Positions 11,227 to 21,052 of a stretch of 58,842 bases of DNA are shown piece after piece (position 1 is the first letter of the stretch; every line of letters begins with the position of its first letter). Below the pieces are notes generated by a model. It was not told the DNA's origin, did not search any database, and saw only the letters and a list, made by a program, of their open reading frames with translations. Origin of the DNA: Lelliottia sp. WAP21 (GTDB lineage Bacteria; Pseudomonadota; Gammaproteobacteria; Enterobacterales; Enterobacteriaceae); assembly GCF_020532665.2 (NCBI RefSeq), contig NZ_JAIWPG020000019.1, positions 1 to 58,842 on the forward strand. The letters run 5' to 3'. Position numbers and translations under genes: made by a program.

Positions 11227-12268
11227 ATCGTAATGTCGACGGGAGCCAGCAGCGGGCAATTAAACCACCGTCCGGGCCATCCTCAAGCGTCAGACAGCCG
11301 CGATGCAGTTGCAGGATGCGCTGAACAATGCTCAACCCCAGCCCACTGCCGCCGTAGCGCTGGTCAAGACGGCGGAACGGCTCGGTAATGGATTGTCTGT
11401 GCGCTTCATCGATGCCTGAACCCTGATCCGCTACGCTAATTTGTGTCCCGTCCTCCCGTTCGGTTAAGGTGACGGTAATTGTGGTCCCTGCGGGGCTATA
11501 GCGTGCGGCATTTTCCAGAAGATTACGCAGCATCAGACGCAGTAATACCGGGTCGCCCTGCACGGTCAGAGTACTCTCTTGTGGCCAGATGACGGTGTGA
11601 TCTTTCGTCTCTTCTTCCAGGGAAAGCGGTGCAATGATTTGCTCTGTCCAGCTTACGGTATCGTAATGACCGCTCGCCATCGCTTGTCCCGCCCGGGCCA
11701 GCATTAATAGCTGCTCTACCGTATGCATTAATTGATCGATACGCGCAATCAGCGTGGCTGCCTGTGGCGAGCCTGACTGCGACATTAATTCCAGATGAAG
11801 CCGAATACCTGCCAGGGGCGTTCGCAGCTCGTGCGCGGCATCAGCGGTGAACAATCGCTCCTGCTGGATGGTATTGTCCAACCGGGCAAGCAGTTGATTA
11901 AGCGAGGTCGTCACGGCACCGATCTCTTCCATGTCCGAATACATGGGAAGAGGCGTAAGATTATCCGCCGAGCGGTTGGCCAGGCTTTCGCGCAATCTGC
12001 TGAGAGGACGCGTTATCCAGGTTACCGCCCAGAAAGAGAAGAGCAGAGTAAAGCCCACCATCACCAGTGACGGCACCAGCAGCGAGGCGATAGCTTCCCG
12101 GATCTCTTTTTCAACGTGCTGATTTCGCGATTTAGCTGAGAGCGTTTCGTTCACCAGAAAACTGATTTGTTCACGGCTTTCATGCCAGAGCCAGATAACG
12201 CTTATCAGTTGAAAAAACAGCAGGATAACCGCCAGCAACACCATTAATCGCCGACGCATACTGTTCAT
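11225..12268 (-). CDS. PmrB/BasS-like sensor histidine kinase
   Basis: A 347-residue inner-membrane kinase. It has a helix at about residues 8-27, a short periplasmic loop, a second helix at about 62-85, a HAMP linker, a dimerisation box with ADAAHELRTP near 145-154 (His is the phosphorylated residue), N box NLLENAARYSP, and GSGI and GGSGLGLSI ATP lid motifs. The loop carries two ExxE motifs (E30-E33 and E55-E58), the kind used by PmrB to sense Fe3+. Similarity to E. coli BasS is clear but moderate, and the gene is not next to eptA, so it is probably a paralogous system. Its ATG overlaps the regulator stop by 4 bp. Confidence 0.88.
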   Translation of the reverse strand: MNSMRRRLMVLLAVILLFFQLISVIWLWHESREQISFLVNETLSAKSRNQHVEKEIREAIASLLVPSLVMVGFTLLFSFWAVTWITRPLSRLRESLANRSADNLTPLPMYSDMEEIGAVTTSLNQLLARLDNTIQQERLFTADAAHELRTPLAGIRLHLELMSQSGSPQAATLIARIDQLMHTVEQLLMLARAGQAMASGHYDTVSWTEQIIAPLSLEEETKDHTVIWPQESTLTVQGDPVLLRLMLRNLLENAARYSPAGTTITVTLTEREDGTQISVADQGSGIDEAHRQSITEPFRRLDQRYGGSGLGLSIVQRILQLHRGCLTLEDGPDGGLIARCWLPSTLR

Positions 12269-12927
12269 TTCTGGTTCTCCAGGCGATAACCTACGCCGCG
12301 AACGGTTTTGATCCTGTCTTTACCGAGCTTGCGTCGCAGATTATGAATATGGACCTCCAGCGTATTTGAGCCGGGATCGTCCTGCCAGGAATAGATATCC
12401 TGTTGCAGTGTTTCCCGATGCACCGTCTGCCCGGTGCGCATAATCAGACGCGTCAGCAAGGCGAACTCTTTCGGGGTGACCTCAACCGTCTGTTGGCGGC
12501 ACAGCACCTGCTGTGTGTGCAAATTCAGCGTGAGGTCGCCGTCAGTAAGGATATTGTCGCTGTGACCGTGATGACGGCGAATAAGCGCCCGTACGCGCGC
12601 CTGTAGCTCAGCCAGCGCAAAAGGCTTAACCAGGTAATCGTCGGCGCCTGAATCCAGCCCATTAATTCTGTCAGCCAGCGCGTCACGCGCGGTCAGGATC
12701 AGCACCGGGTTAGACAGGCCGCGACGACGCCACTGCGTGAGCAGCGTTGCTCCATCTTTATCGGGCAGGCCTAAGTCAAGGATCACCAGGCTGTATTCAC
12801 CGCTTTGAATTAATGCATCCGCTTCGGCGGCCGTGCTGGCACAATCAAGCGCAAACCCTTCATTGGCCATTGCAAGCGCAAGCCCTTCCTGTAACAGCAT
12901 GTCGTCTTCAACAATAAGTAATTTCAT
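12265..12927 (-). CDS. PmrA/BasR-like response regulator
   Basis: A receiver domain with VEDD near the start, LDLGLPD (phospho-accepting Asp at about residue 51) and the conserved Lys in VKPF, followed by an OmpR-type winged helix ending NTLEVHIHNLRRKLGK and TVRGVGYRL. The winged-helix sequence resembles PmrA/BasR more than other OmpR-family members I remember. It starts at the ATG at 12927, giving MKLLIVEDD like relatives; an in-frame ATG 18 bases upstream is less likely. It is cotranscribed with the kinase and divergent from the OpgB-like gene, its most obvious candidate target (inference). Confidence 0.88.
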   Translation of the reverse strand: MKLLIVEDDMLLQEGLALAMANEGFALDCASTAAEADALIQSGEYSLVILDLGLPDKDGATLLTQWRRRGLSNPVLILTARDALADRINGLDSGADDYLVKPFALAELQARVRALIRRHHGHSDNILTDGDLTLNLHTQQVLCRQQTVEVTPKEFALLTRLIMRTGQTVHRETLQQDIYSWQDDPGSNTLEVHIHNLRRKLGKDRIKTVRGVGYRLENQK

Positions 12928-13076
12928 CTTGGCTGCACTGTCCAATGTCCATGTTGTGCCCTGATTATGGCAGAAACCTGACTACGGGCGTATGTACGTT
13001 ATCTTACCCAGACTGAAAGCATAAGTCCCTGACGGTGTTAAGCGAATTGTAAAGCATCATGAATGGGAATTTTACC

Positions 13077-13093
13077 CTTAATATATTCCTAAA
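13077..13093 (+). promoter_or_regulatory. Candidate PmrA-type box upstream of the OpgB-like gene
   Basis: CTTAAT at 13077-13082, five bases, then CCTAAA at 13088-13093. The known PmrA box is a direct repeat close to CTTAAT-N5-CTTAAT; the first half is exact and the second matches 4 of 6. Confidence 0.4.
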
Positions 13094-13130
13094 ACCCCCG
13101 GAATTTATGGGGTGAATAGTAAAGAGAGGA

Positions 13131-13136
13131 TATAAT
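13131..13136 (+). promoter_or_regulatory. -10 element of the OpgB-like gene
   Basis: A perfect TATAAT lies 55 bp before the chosen start, with no good -35 hexamer at the usual distance. This suggests a promoter that needs an activator. Confidence 0.45.
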
Positions 13137-13190
13137 CTTATTCTGATACTGGCATCCCGCTTGCCAGCCCTTCTGTTATTGAGCGAAAGA

Positions 13191-15527
13191 ATGGAATCTC
13201 TTAATTTATTGACTCTGTCAGGGCTATGCCTGCTTTGCGCAACCTTTATTTATCGCTATAAAGCCATTAGAAACAAATACATCACAACGGTTATTTTTAT
13301 ATTAACGATTTGTGCGGTAGTCATGGATGGTTTTTGGCTTGTCTGTCACCATTTTACGGGTGATGGCGTCAGTCAGGCCGTGCTTTACACCCTGACGGAC
13401 TCCCTGGAAGGGGCTGAAATCAGTGATTACATTTTGCCCTCCATTTTTACAGTAATTGCATGTGCTGTTATTATTTTCGTTATTTACCTTTTTCTTTGTA
13501 AGGCATTACCCACCGTTAAAAGAAATAAACTGTTTACGTTATTAGCCTGTATCACCGGTACAATGGCTGTAGCGATGTCCCCCACGTTATATCAAATCAG
13601 CGGCAGCACGCTTCTCAATAAAAAAGTGGATGGTTCTGACTTCGCTCAGTATTACGTTAATAAAGTTAAGAACATCGAAAAACCTCACTATAATCTGGTT
13701 TATATTTATGGCGAGAGTCTTGAAAGAACCTATTTTGACGAGAAAGTTTTCCCGGGCCTGCTGCCCGATCTTGATAAACAAAGGGCGGTAAGCCTCGATT
13801 TTTCAAACACGGAACAGATGCCCGCGACCGACTTCACCATCGCCGGGCTCGTTGCGTCCCAGTGTGGCCTGCCGTTATTTAAACCGACCGCCTTTAGCGG
13901 AGAAAATGCCGGTAATACCTTTTACCCTGACAGCGTTTGTCTGGGCGATATTCTGACAAAATCGGGTTATGAGACCTGGTTTTTCCAGGGCGCGAATACC
14001 CACTTTGCCGACAAAGATGCGTTTTTCCGCGCGCATGGCATCCAGCATGTCTGGGGGTTGAATGAATCCGGTTTAAAAGACAACTTTGACGTACAAAACA
14101 ACTGGGGGCTCTATGACAATGTCGTCCTGGATAATGCCTGGCAAAAATTCAGCGAGCTGTCCGCAGCGGGTCAGCGTTTTGCACTCTTCACCCTGACCGT
14201 CGATACCCATCCACCAAAGGGGTTTATTTCACCGGGCTGTAAAAAGAACAGTTATCAGATCGACGGGCAAAAAGCCGATGCATTGAGCTCGGTACTTTGC
14301 AGTCAGGAAGATATTGCGCGGTTTGTGCAAAAAATCCAGTCTTCCCCTTGGGCAAAAAACACCATAATTGTGCTCTCTTCCGATCATCTGGCGATGGCAA
14401 GTACCGCAGTTTCCATTGATTATCTTAATAAAATGGAACGGCGGAATCTCTTTTTTATCCTTGGTGACACCATCAAACCCGCGATAAAGACGCAACCCAG
14501 AACGACCCTGGATAATGGTGCGACGGTGCTGGAGCTGCTGGGGGGAGAAAAAGCGATTGGCCTTGGACGTAGCTCACTGAGTGAAAAATCCCTCTCTGAA
14601 AGTGTTCCGGACTTTAAAAATAAACTGTATGCGTGGGGAGACAGCATTCGAAACCTGTGGGGAGTGCCCGATCATATTGATCGGTTCGTTATCAACACAG
14701 AAAAAAATACGTTTACGTTCGACGACCATAGCTATGGTCTGCCGTTGCTCATCAATATTAAACCCCACCAGGTATTACCGATGACAGACGACGGAAGCAA
14801 GGTAATGTCTCTCAGACAGTCTTTGTCGACGTTAACGGAGGGGGAGCAGTTTATCTGGGTCGATAAATGTTTCCGCCCTGGCAACGTCTGGCGTAACGAA
14901 TTCGCACTTTCACAGGACTGGTGCCTCACCCAGGGGAAAATGGGCGGTAAAATTACTGTAGAGAAAGTGAACGGAGATCGCTTCGAAGGTAAGGTCCTGA
15001 ATGATAATACCGCGACGGATACGGCACGTTACCGGTGGGAACAGTCGCAGTTAAAAATTCATCCCACGAATATTCGTTATGCGTCAGATTCGTTCAAGTT
15101 TGGGCTGGAAGGGACCCCTAACTTTATCGAAAATATGATGGGATTAAGTCGACAGGAATCCTGGGGCCGCTGGTCGGATGCATTTATGGCACCGTCGGTG
15201 CTGCTGCTGTACAACGCACCTTTCCCACGGGAGTTCAATCTTGAAATCGAAGCTAAAGCGTTCGGCAAAAATATCAATGCACCGGTGGCGGTCAAAATTG
15301 GCGATCAAACGCAATATGCTCGTTTCGGTAAAGATCCAACAAAGGTGACGCTGCACTTTACCGGTGATATGTACACGCGTTTACTGAATATTGTCCCACC
15401 TGCTCCCGAACTGACGCGCGAAGGCAGCGTGCTGGGCTCGTACCTGATTTCACCGGTCCGGCGGCTGGGGGTGGGCTTAATTGAAATAAAAGTGGTGCCG
15501 ATCGTGAACAAAACGGCAGAGAAGTAA
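13191..15527 (+). CDS. OpgB (MdoB)-like phosphoglycerol transferase
   Basis: About 778 residues, close in size and sequence to E. coli OpgB, which moves phosphoglycerol from phosphatidylglycerol to periplasmic glucans. About four membrane helices fill the first 140 residues. A periplasmic alkaline-phosphatase-fold domain follows: YIYGESLERTYFD near 170, the nucleophile region ATDFTIAG near 212, TLTVDTHPP near 340 and SSDHLA near 396. The ATG at 13191 gives an N-terminus like OpgB; the track-longer TTG at 13161 lacks a ribosome site. This is not the opgB locus of E. coli, so it is probably a second copy. Its place opposite a PmrAB-like pair suggests control by that system. Confidence 0.85.
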   Translation: MESLNLLTLSGLCLLCATFIYRYKAIRNKYITTVIFILTICAVVMDGFWLVCHHFTGDGVSQAVLYTLTDSLEGAEISDYILPSIFTVIACAVIIFVIYLFLCKALPTVKRNKLFTLLACITGTMAVAMSPTLYQISGSTLLNKKVDGSDFAQYYVNKVKNIEKPHYNLVYIYGESLERTYFDEKVFPGLLPDLDKQRAVSLDFSNTEQMPATDFTIAGLVASQCGLPLFKPTAFSGENAGNTFYPDSVCLGDILTKSGYETWFFQGANTHFADKDAFFRAHGIQHVWGLNESGLKDNFDVQNNWGLYDNVVLDNAWQKFSELSAAGQRFALFTLTVDTHPPKGFISPGCKKNSYQIDGQKADALSSVLCSQEDIARFVQKIQSSPWAKNTIIVLSSDHLAMASTAVSIDYLNKMERRNLFFILGDTIKPAIKTQPRTTLDNGATVLELLGGEKAIGLGRSSLSEKSLSESVPDFKNKLYAWGDSIRNLWGVPDHIDRFVINTEKNTFTFDDHSYGLPLLINIKPHQVLPMTDDGSKVMSLRQSLSTLTEGEQFIWVDKCFRPGNVWRNEFALSQDWCLTQGKMGGKITVEKVNGDRFEGKVLNDNTATDTARYRWEQSQLKIHPTNIRYASDSFKFGLEGTPNFIENMMGLSRQESWGRWSDAFMAPSVLLLYNAPFPREFNLEIEAKAFGKNINAPVAVKIGDQTQYARFGKDPTKVTLHFTGDMYTRLLNIVPPAPELTREGSVLGSYLISPVRRLGVGLIEIKVVPIVNKTAEK

Positions 15528-15531
15528 TATG

Positions 15532-15562
15532 ACGGATGGCCTCGTCAGAGGCCATCCGTTTT
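15532..15562. terminator. Bidirectional terminator between OpgB-like gene and dacB
   Basis: ACGGATGGCCTC and GAGGCCATCCGT form a long perfect stem between two converging genes, followed by TTTT on the plus strand. Confidence 0.85.
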
Positions 15563-15564
15563 GC

Positions 15565-16998
15565 TTAGTTATTCTGATAAATATCTTTGTACAGACGGCT
15601 TTCGAAGCGCACCAGCGGAATACGACGGTTACGCTGGTCGGACGGTTCAACGGCATAGCCTGACAGATATTGCACAAACGCCATACGCTGCCCGCTGGCC
15701 GTGGTGATAAAGCCCGCCAGGTTGTACACCCCTTGCAGTGACCCCGTTTTCGCCGAAACTTTTCCATCCACGCCGGCCGCGTGTAAACCGGCACGATACT
15801 GCAGCGAGCCGTCGTAGCCTGCAAGCGGGAGCATGGAGATGAAGTTCAGTTCGGTGTCATGCTGGGCGATGTATTGCAGCACCTGCATCATGGTTGCCGG
15901 TGAGATCAGGTTATGCCGCGAGAGACCCGATCCATCGACCGCAATGGTATTGCCCAGATCGATCCCGGCCTGCTGGCGAAGGATCTGACGCACGGCATCG
16001 GATCCTGCCCGCCATGTGCCTGGCACACCAAAGCGCGCATGTCCGATGGTGCGGAACACGGTGTCAGCAATCATGTTGTCCGATTTTTTCAGCATAATCT
16101 TGAGCAGATCGTGCAACGGTGCAGACTGTTTACTCGCAATCACCGTCCCGGGTTCATTGGGTTGCGTCTGGCGCAGGAGCGTGCCGCTGTAGGTAATATC
16201 TGCCTGTTTAAGCTCGTCTTTCAGAATTGCACCGGCGTAACTTGCCCCATCCTGAATCGCAAACGCCAGCGGCAGCGGGTCGGCGCGCTGTGTCAGGCAG
16301 CCGGTCAGCGTAAAGCGGTTAAGATCGCCGGGCACAACATCCAGCTCGCAATACTGGGCATCAGGTGAGCCTTTCGCCAGGGTACGCACCTGGCTGAACA
16401 TGGTCACGGGATAGTAAGAGGCCACCCGAATAAAGGCTAAATCATCTGCTTTTGGCGCGCTGTACAGCGAGACGGAGAAACAGTTGCGGTCGATAATGGC
16501 AGCGGAAGGTGGGGCGCTGAAGCACTGCGTCATGTCATTCCAGGGCCAGCCAGGGGCTTTATCGTGACTGGCAAACACCGAGGTATCAATCAGGACGTTA
16601 CCCTCGATTTTTTTGACGCCTGATTTCTTCAGGACGGCGACCATATTGCGAATATCCTGACGTTTGAACGTCGGATCGCCGCCAAAGCGTGCCACTAAGT
16701 CGCCTTTTAACACGCCATCGTCTACGCTCCCTTTGCTTTCGAGCGTGGTAGTGAAACGGAAATCAGGCCCAAGCTGCAGCAGGGCCGCCAGCGCCGTGAT
16801 AACTTTTTGGGTACTGGCAGGCAGTGCCATTTGCTGGCTGTGGTAGTCAATGTCGGGAGCCTGAGCGCCCACTTTCTGTACCATCAGTGCAAGGTTGGCC
16901 CCTGCGGGCAGCTGATTTATGTACTCATCAACGTTCGCGGCCTGAGCAGTGAACGCTAAACTGGTAGTCAATCCGATGATAAATCTGGAAAATCGCAT
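15565..16998 (-). CDS. dacB: D-alanyl-D-alanine carboxypeptidase/endopeptidase PBP4
   Basis: A 477-residue periplasmic penicillin-binding protein that trims and cleaves peptidoglycan cross-links. It has a signal peptide ending AQA at residue 20, the catalytic SxxK as S62-T-Q-K65, SDN near 306 and KTG near 417. Length equals E. coli DacB. It is divergent from greA. Confidence 0.97.
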   Translation of the reverse strand: MRFSRFIIGLTTSLAFTAQAANVDEYINQLPAGANLALMVQKVGAQAPDIDYHSQQMALPASTQKVITALAALLQLGPDFRFTTTLESKGSVDDGVLKGDLVARFGGDPTFKRQDIRNMVAVLKKSGVKKIEGNVLIDTSVFASHDKAPGWPWNDMTQCFSAPPSAAIIDRNCFSVSLYSAPKADDLAFIRVASYYPVTMFSQVRTLAKGSPDAQYCELDVVPGDLNRFTLTGCLTQRADPLPLAFAIQDGASYAGAILKDELKQADITYSGTLLRQTQPNEPGTVIASKQSAPLHDLLKIMLKKSDNMIADTVFRTIGHARFGVPGTWRAGSDAVRQILRQQAGIDLGNTIAVDGSGLSRHNLISPATMMQVLQYIAQHDTELNFISMLPLAGYDGSLQYRAGLHAAGVDGKVSAKTGSLQGVYNLAGFITTASGQRMAFVQYLSGYAVEPSDQRNRRIPLVRFESRLYKDIYQNN

Positions 16999-17116
16999 AA
17001 TCTCGCGCTAACAACCCGGAAACAAACCGTCATACTACGGTGCAATACCCTGCAAAGTAAACGATGACCCATAGTGAACTTCGCGGTAAAATACGTATCA
17101 AATTGAAAAATTGCTG

Positions 17117-17150
17117 CTGACCTGGAACTTTGCTTCCGGGTCAGTTTTCT
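17117..17150 (+). ncRNA. greA leader hairpin/terminator (GraL-like)
   Basis: CTGACCtGGA and TCCgGGTCAG form a stem followed by TTTTCTTTT, about 100 bp before greA. In E. coli early termination at this spot yields the GraL leader RNAs. Here only the hairpin and its position are seen. Confidence 0.6.
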
Positions 17151-17245
17151 TTTGCTTCTGGCTCGCTCACGGTGCAGACAATCGTGAGTTCAGGGGCCGG
17201 AGCGGGTGATGCTGCTCCCAACAGGAATGTTTAAGAGGTATAACA

Positions 17246-17722
17246 ATGCAAGCTATTCCGATGACCTTACGTGGTGCCGAAAAACTACGCGAAGAACTGG
17301 ATTTTCTGAAATCGGTTCGTCGTCCCGAAATCATTGCTGCTATCGCTGATGCCCGTGAGCATGGCGATTTGAAAGAGAATGCGGAGTATCACGCCGCACG
17401 CGAACAGCAGGGATTCTGCGAAGGTCGCATTAAAGATATCGAAGCGAAGCTGTCGAACGCGCAGGTGATCGATATCACCAAGATGCCTAATAATGGCCGC
17501 GTGATTTTTGGTTCGACCGTTCAGGTGCTGAATCTGGACAACGATGAAGAGCAGACGTATCGCATCGTGGGTGACGACGAGGCAGATTTTAAACAGAATC
17601 TGATCTCAGTGAACTCCCCGATTGCCCGCGGCCTGATTGGCAAAGAGCAGGATGATGTTGTTGTCATTCGCACGCCGGGCGGTGAAGTCGAATTCGAAAT
17701 TATTAAGGTTGATTACCTGTAA
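17246..17722 (+). CDS. greA: Transcript cleavage factor GreA
   Basis: A 158-residue protein that rescues backtracked RNA polymerase by stimulating cleavage of the transcript 3' end. The N-terminal coiled coil has its tip acidic residues in [17 protein letters not shown] (about 35-51), followed by the C-terminal FKBP-like domain. The length is standard. The strong site AAGAGGT precedes the ATG. Confidence 0.98.
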   Translation: MQAIPMTLRGAEKLREELDFLKSVRRPEIIAAIADAREHGDLKENAEYHAAREQQGFCEGRIKDIEAKLSNAQVIDITKMPNNGRVIFGSTVQVLNLDNDEEQTYRIVGDDEADFKQNLISVNSPIARGLIGKEQDDVVVIRTPGGEVEFEIIKVDYL

Positions 17723-17764
17723 TTCGCATCCTGACTAAGATGTTGATACATTGTAAAGAAAGGA

Positions 17765-17788
17765 AAAAGGCCGCATAGCGGCCTTTTA
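17765..17788 (+). terminator. Terminator of greA
   Basis: AAGGCCGC-atag-GCGGCCTTTT hairpin directly downstream of greA. Confidence 0.88.
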
Positions 17789-17873
17789 TCAACTCAAGGA
17801 GCATGGCATTTTGCTCACCTGCTAAAGGAAATCGCTGGTTTCACACAGAAAATGTGTTCAACTCAGGATAGTC

Positions 17874-18167
17874 TTAGCGTGGCAGCGAGATTTTACGCTC
17901 TTTAGATGGGCGATAGAGCACCAGCGTTTTACCGATAACCTGTACATTACAGGCACCGGTTTCACGCACGATAGCTTCCACGATCAGGGTTTTAGTGTCT
18001 CTGTCTTCAGAGGCGATTTTCACCTTGATTAACTCGTGGTGCTCCAGCGCTTGTTCGATCTCGGCGAGCACCCCTTCGGTCAAACCATTGTTGCCAAGCA
18101 TGACTACCGGCTTGAGTGGATGTGCCAGACCTTTAAGGTGCTGTTTTTGTTTAGTACTAAGATTCAT
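17874..18167 (-). CDS. yhbY: CRM-domain ribosome assembly factor YhbY
   Basis: A 97-residue RNA-binding protein associated with pre-50S particles. It contains the CRM signature, with the GNNG loop (LGNNGLTEG) near residues 24-32. The ATG at 18167 gives the family N-terminus MNLSTKQKQHLKGLAHPL; a frame from 18206 would add 13 residues. It is divergent from rlmE. Confidence 0.95.
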   Translation of the reverse strand: MNLSTKQKQHLKGLAHPLKPVVMLGNNGLTEGVLAEIEQALEHHELIKVKIASEDRDTKTLIVEAIVRETGACNVQVIGKTLVLYRPSKERKISLPR

Positions 18168-18293
18168 CGTATATTTTTGCTTACGTTGGGATTGAAAACG
18201 GTTCATTCTACCGCCATCTCCCTAATATCGCCAAATAGCTGCGTAGAAATTTACGTCACAGGCAAGCTACGATGAACCAGGACGGAAAGTGAA

Positions 18294-18920
18294 ATGACAG
18301 GTAAAAAGCGTTCTGCCAGCTCAAGCCGCTGGCTACAGGAACACTTTAGCGATAAATATGTTCTTCAGGCACAGAAAAAGGGGTTGCGTTCCCGTGCCTG
18401 GTTTAAACTTGATGAAATACAGCAAAGTGACAAACTCTTTAAACCGGGAATGACTGTTGTTGATCTCGGCGCAGCACCCGGAGGATGGTCCCAGTACGCG
18501 GTAACGCAGATCGGCGGAACGGGGCGAATCATTGCATGCGATCTTTTACCTATGGATCCCATTGTCGGTGTCGACTTCCTTCAGGGCGATTTTCGTGATG
18601 AATTAGTGCTGAAAGCACTGCTTGAACGGGTTGGTGAAAGTAAAGTTCAGGTCGTCATGTCCGATATGGCCCCAAATATGTGTGGAACACCGGCGGTGGA
18701 TATCCCCCGCGCCATGTATCTGGTGGAGTTGGCGTTAGAAATGTCTCGTGATGTTCTGGCGCCTGGTGGTAGTTTTGTAGTGAAAGTGTTCCAGGGCGAA
18801 GGTTTCGAGGAGTATCTAAAGGAAATTCGCTCCCTGTTTGCGAAGGTCAAAGTTCGTAAGCCGGACTCTTCTCGTGCTCGTTCACGTGAAGTGTACATAG
18901 TAGCGACCGGGCGAAAGTGA
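18294..18920 (+). CDS. rlmE: 23S rRNA 2'-O-methyltransferase RlmE (FtsJ)
   Basis: A 208-residue enzyme that methylates U2552 of 23S rRNA using S-adenosylmethionine. Motif I is [12 protein letters not shown] near residue 61. SDMAPN near 123 carries the catalytic Asp, and VKVFQGEG supplies the catalytic Lys. The rlmE-ftsH order is conserved in enterobacteria. Confidence 0.97.
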   Translation: MTGKKRSASSSRWLQEHFSDKYVLQAQKKGLRSRAWFKLDEIQQSDKLFKPGMTVVDLGAAPGGWSQYAVTQIGGTGRIIACDLLPMDPIVGVDFLQGDFRDELVLKALLERVGESKVQVVMSDMAPNMCGTPAVDIPRAMYLVELALEMSRDVLAPGGSFVVKVFQGEGFEEYLKEIRSLFAKVKVRKPDSSRARSREVYIVATGRK

Positions 18921-19013
18921 TAGCTGGTCGATTTCGAACGAAAGTTTGAATGACGCGAGATATAGAGTATCCTGACGCTGTTTTTAACACAGTTGTAATA
19001 TGAGGTTAATCCC

Positions 19014-20957
19014 TTGAGTGACATGGCGAAAAACCTAATACTCTGGCTGGTCATTGCCGTTGTGCTGATGTCAGTTTTCCAGAGCTTTGGGCCCAGCGAG
19101 TCGAATGGCCGCAAGGTGGATTATTCTACCTTCTTGCAAGAGGTCAACCAGGACCAGGTTCGCGAAGCGCGTATCAACGGACGTGAGATCAACGTTACCA
19201 AGAAAGATAGTAACCGTTACACGACTTACATCCCGGTGAACGATCCTAAGCTGCTTGATAACCTTCTGACTAAAAACGTCAAGGTAGTGGGCGAACCACC
19301 AGAAGAGCCGAGCCTGCTGGCTTCAATCTTCATCTCCTGGTTCCCGATGCTGCTTCTTATCGGCGTCTGGATCTTCTTTATGCGTCAAATGCAGGGCGGC
19401 GGTGGCAAAGGTGCCATGTCGTTCGGTAAGAGTAAGGCGCGTATGCTAACCGAAGACCAGATCAAGACCACGTTTGCTGACGTCGCAGGGTGTGACGAAG
19501 CAAAAGAGGAAGTGGCTGAACTCGTTGAGTACCTGCGTGAACCAAGTCGTTTCCAGAAATTGGGCGGCAAAATCCCGAAAGGCGTCCTGATGGTCGGCCC
19601 TCCGGGTACCGGTAAAACGCTGCTGGCGAAAGCCATTGCGGGTGAAGCGAAGGTTCCATTCTTTACTATTTCGGGTTCTGACTTTGTTGAAATGTTTGTA
19701 GGTGTCGGTGCATCTCGTGTGCGTGACATGTTCGAACAGGCCAAGAAGGCGGCACCGTGCATTATCTTCATCGATGAAATCGACGCCGTAGGCCGCCAGC
19801 GTGGCGCAGGCTTGGGCGGTGGTCATGATGAACGTGAACAGACCCTGAACCAGATGCTGGTTGAGATGGATGGTTTCGAAGGCAACGAAGGTATTATCGT
19901 TATCGCCGCGACGAACCGTCCTGACGTCCTTGACCCTGCGTTACTTCGTCCAGGCCGTTTCGACCGTCAGGTTGTGGTCGGTCTGCCGGATGTACGTGGT
20001 CGTGAACAGATTCTGAAGGTCCACATGCGTCGCGTTCCGCTGTCGCCAGATGTCGACGCGGCAATCATCGCGCGTGGTACGCCTGGCTTCTCCGGTGCCG
20101 ATCTCGCGAACCTGGTCAACGAAGCGGCGCTGTTTGCTGCTCGCGGTAACAAGCGCGTCGTGTCGATGGTGGAATTCGAGAAAGCGAAAGACAAAATCAT
20201 GATGGGTGCGGAACGTCGCTCCATGGTGATGACGGAAGCGCAGAAAGAGTCCACGGCATACCACGAAGCGGGTCACGCGATTATCGGTCGTCTGGTACCA
20301 GAACACGATCCGGTGCATAAAGTGACGATTATCCCGCGTGGTCGCGCACTGGGTGTGACGTTCTTCCTGCCGGAAGGCGATGCTATCAGTGCCAGCCGTC
20401 AGAAGCTGGAAAGCCAGATTTCGACCCTGTACGGCGGTCGTCTGGCCGAAGAGATTATCTACGGTCAGGAACATGTTTCTACCGGTGCGTCGAACGACAT
20501 CAAAGTCGCGACAAACCTGGCGCGTAACATGGTGACCCAATGGGGCTTCTCCGACAAACTCGGTCCGCTGCTTTACGCAGAAGAAGAGGGTGAAGTGTTC
20601 CTGGGTCGCTCGGTCGCTAAAGCGAAACATATGTCTGATGAAACGGCTCGCATCATCGACCAGGAAGTCAAAGCGCTGATTGAACGTAACTACGGTCGCG
20701 CACGTGAAATCCTGAACGAGAATCTCGATATTCTGCATTCCATGAAAGATGCATTGATGAAATACGAGACGATTGATGCACCGCAGATTGATGACCTGAT
20801 GGCACGCCGTGAAGTGCGTCCACCTGCTGGCTGGGAAGACCCAGGCGCGTCCAACAATTCTGACAACAATGGCACCCCGCGTGCGCCGCGTCCGGTCGAT
20901 GAACCGCGTACGCCGAACCCGGGTAACACCATGTCTGAACAGTTGGGCGACAAGTAA
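19014..20957 (+). CDS. ftsH: ATP-dependent zinc metalloprotease FtsH
   Basis: A 647-residue inner-membrane AAA+ protease that degrades LpxC, sigma32 and damaged membrane proteins. Two N-terminal helices (about 5-25 and 98-120) flank a periplasmic domain. The AAA module has Walker A GPPGTGKT near 195 and Walker [10 protein letters not shown], and the SRH region carries RPGRFDRQ. The protease zinc site HEAGH is near 417. The start is drawn at the TTG at 19014; the ATG at 19023 would give the 644-residue E. coli form. Confidence 0.97.
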   Translation: MSDMAKNLILWLVIAVVLMSVFQSFGPSESNGRKVDYSTFLQEVNQDQVREARINGREINVTKKDSNRYTTYIPVNDPKLLDNLLTKNVKVVGEPPEEPSLLASIFISWFPMLLLIGVWIFFMRQMQGGGGKGAMSFGKSKARMLTEDQIKTTFADVAGCDEAKEEVAELVEYLREPSRFQKLGGKIPKGVLMVGPPGTGKTLLAKAIAGEAKVPFFTISGSDFVEMFVGVGASRVRDMFEQAKKAAPCIIFIDEIDAVGRQRGAGLGGGHDEREQTLNQMLVEMDGFEGNEGIIVIAATNRPDVLDPALLRPGRFDRQVVVGLPDVRGREQILKVHMRRVPLSPDVDAAIIARGTPGFSGADLANLVNEAALFAARGNKRVVSMVEFEKAKDKIMMGAERRSMVMTEAQKESTAYHEAGHAIIGRLVPEHDPVHKVTIIPRGRALGVTFFLPEGDAISASRQKLESQISTLYGGRLAEEIIYGQEHVSTGASNDIKVATNLARNMVTQWGFSDKLGPLLYAEEEGEVFLGRSVAKAKHMSDETARIIDQEVKALIERNYGRAREILNENLDILHSMKDALMKYETIDAPQIDDLMARREVRPPAGWEDPGASNNSDNNGTPRAPRPVDEPRTPNPGNTMSEQLGDK

Positions 20958-20989
20958 GTCACCGCTTAGCATGTCGTTATCTTCATCTA

Positions 20990-21019
20990 AAACCCTGGAG
21001 CTTGCTCCGGGGTTTTTCT
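20990..21019 (+). terminator. Hairpin between ftsH and folP
   Basis: AACCCTGGAGC-ttg-GCTCCGGGGTTTTT stem and U tract. folP starts 34 bp later, so some read-through is likely. Confidence 0.8.
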
Positions 21020-21052
21020 TATCCGCTTAACCGTAAATACCAGGGATATGCC

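Noticed and set aside
19941..20972. 343-residue minus-strand frame opposite ftsH
   Set aside because: A shadow of a strongly biased, well-conserved gene; product is His/Arg/Phe-rich and has no ribosome site.
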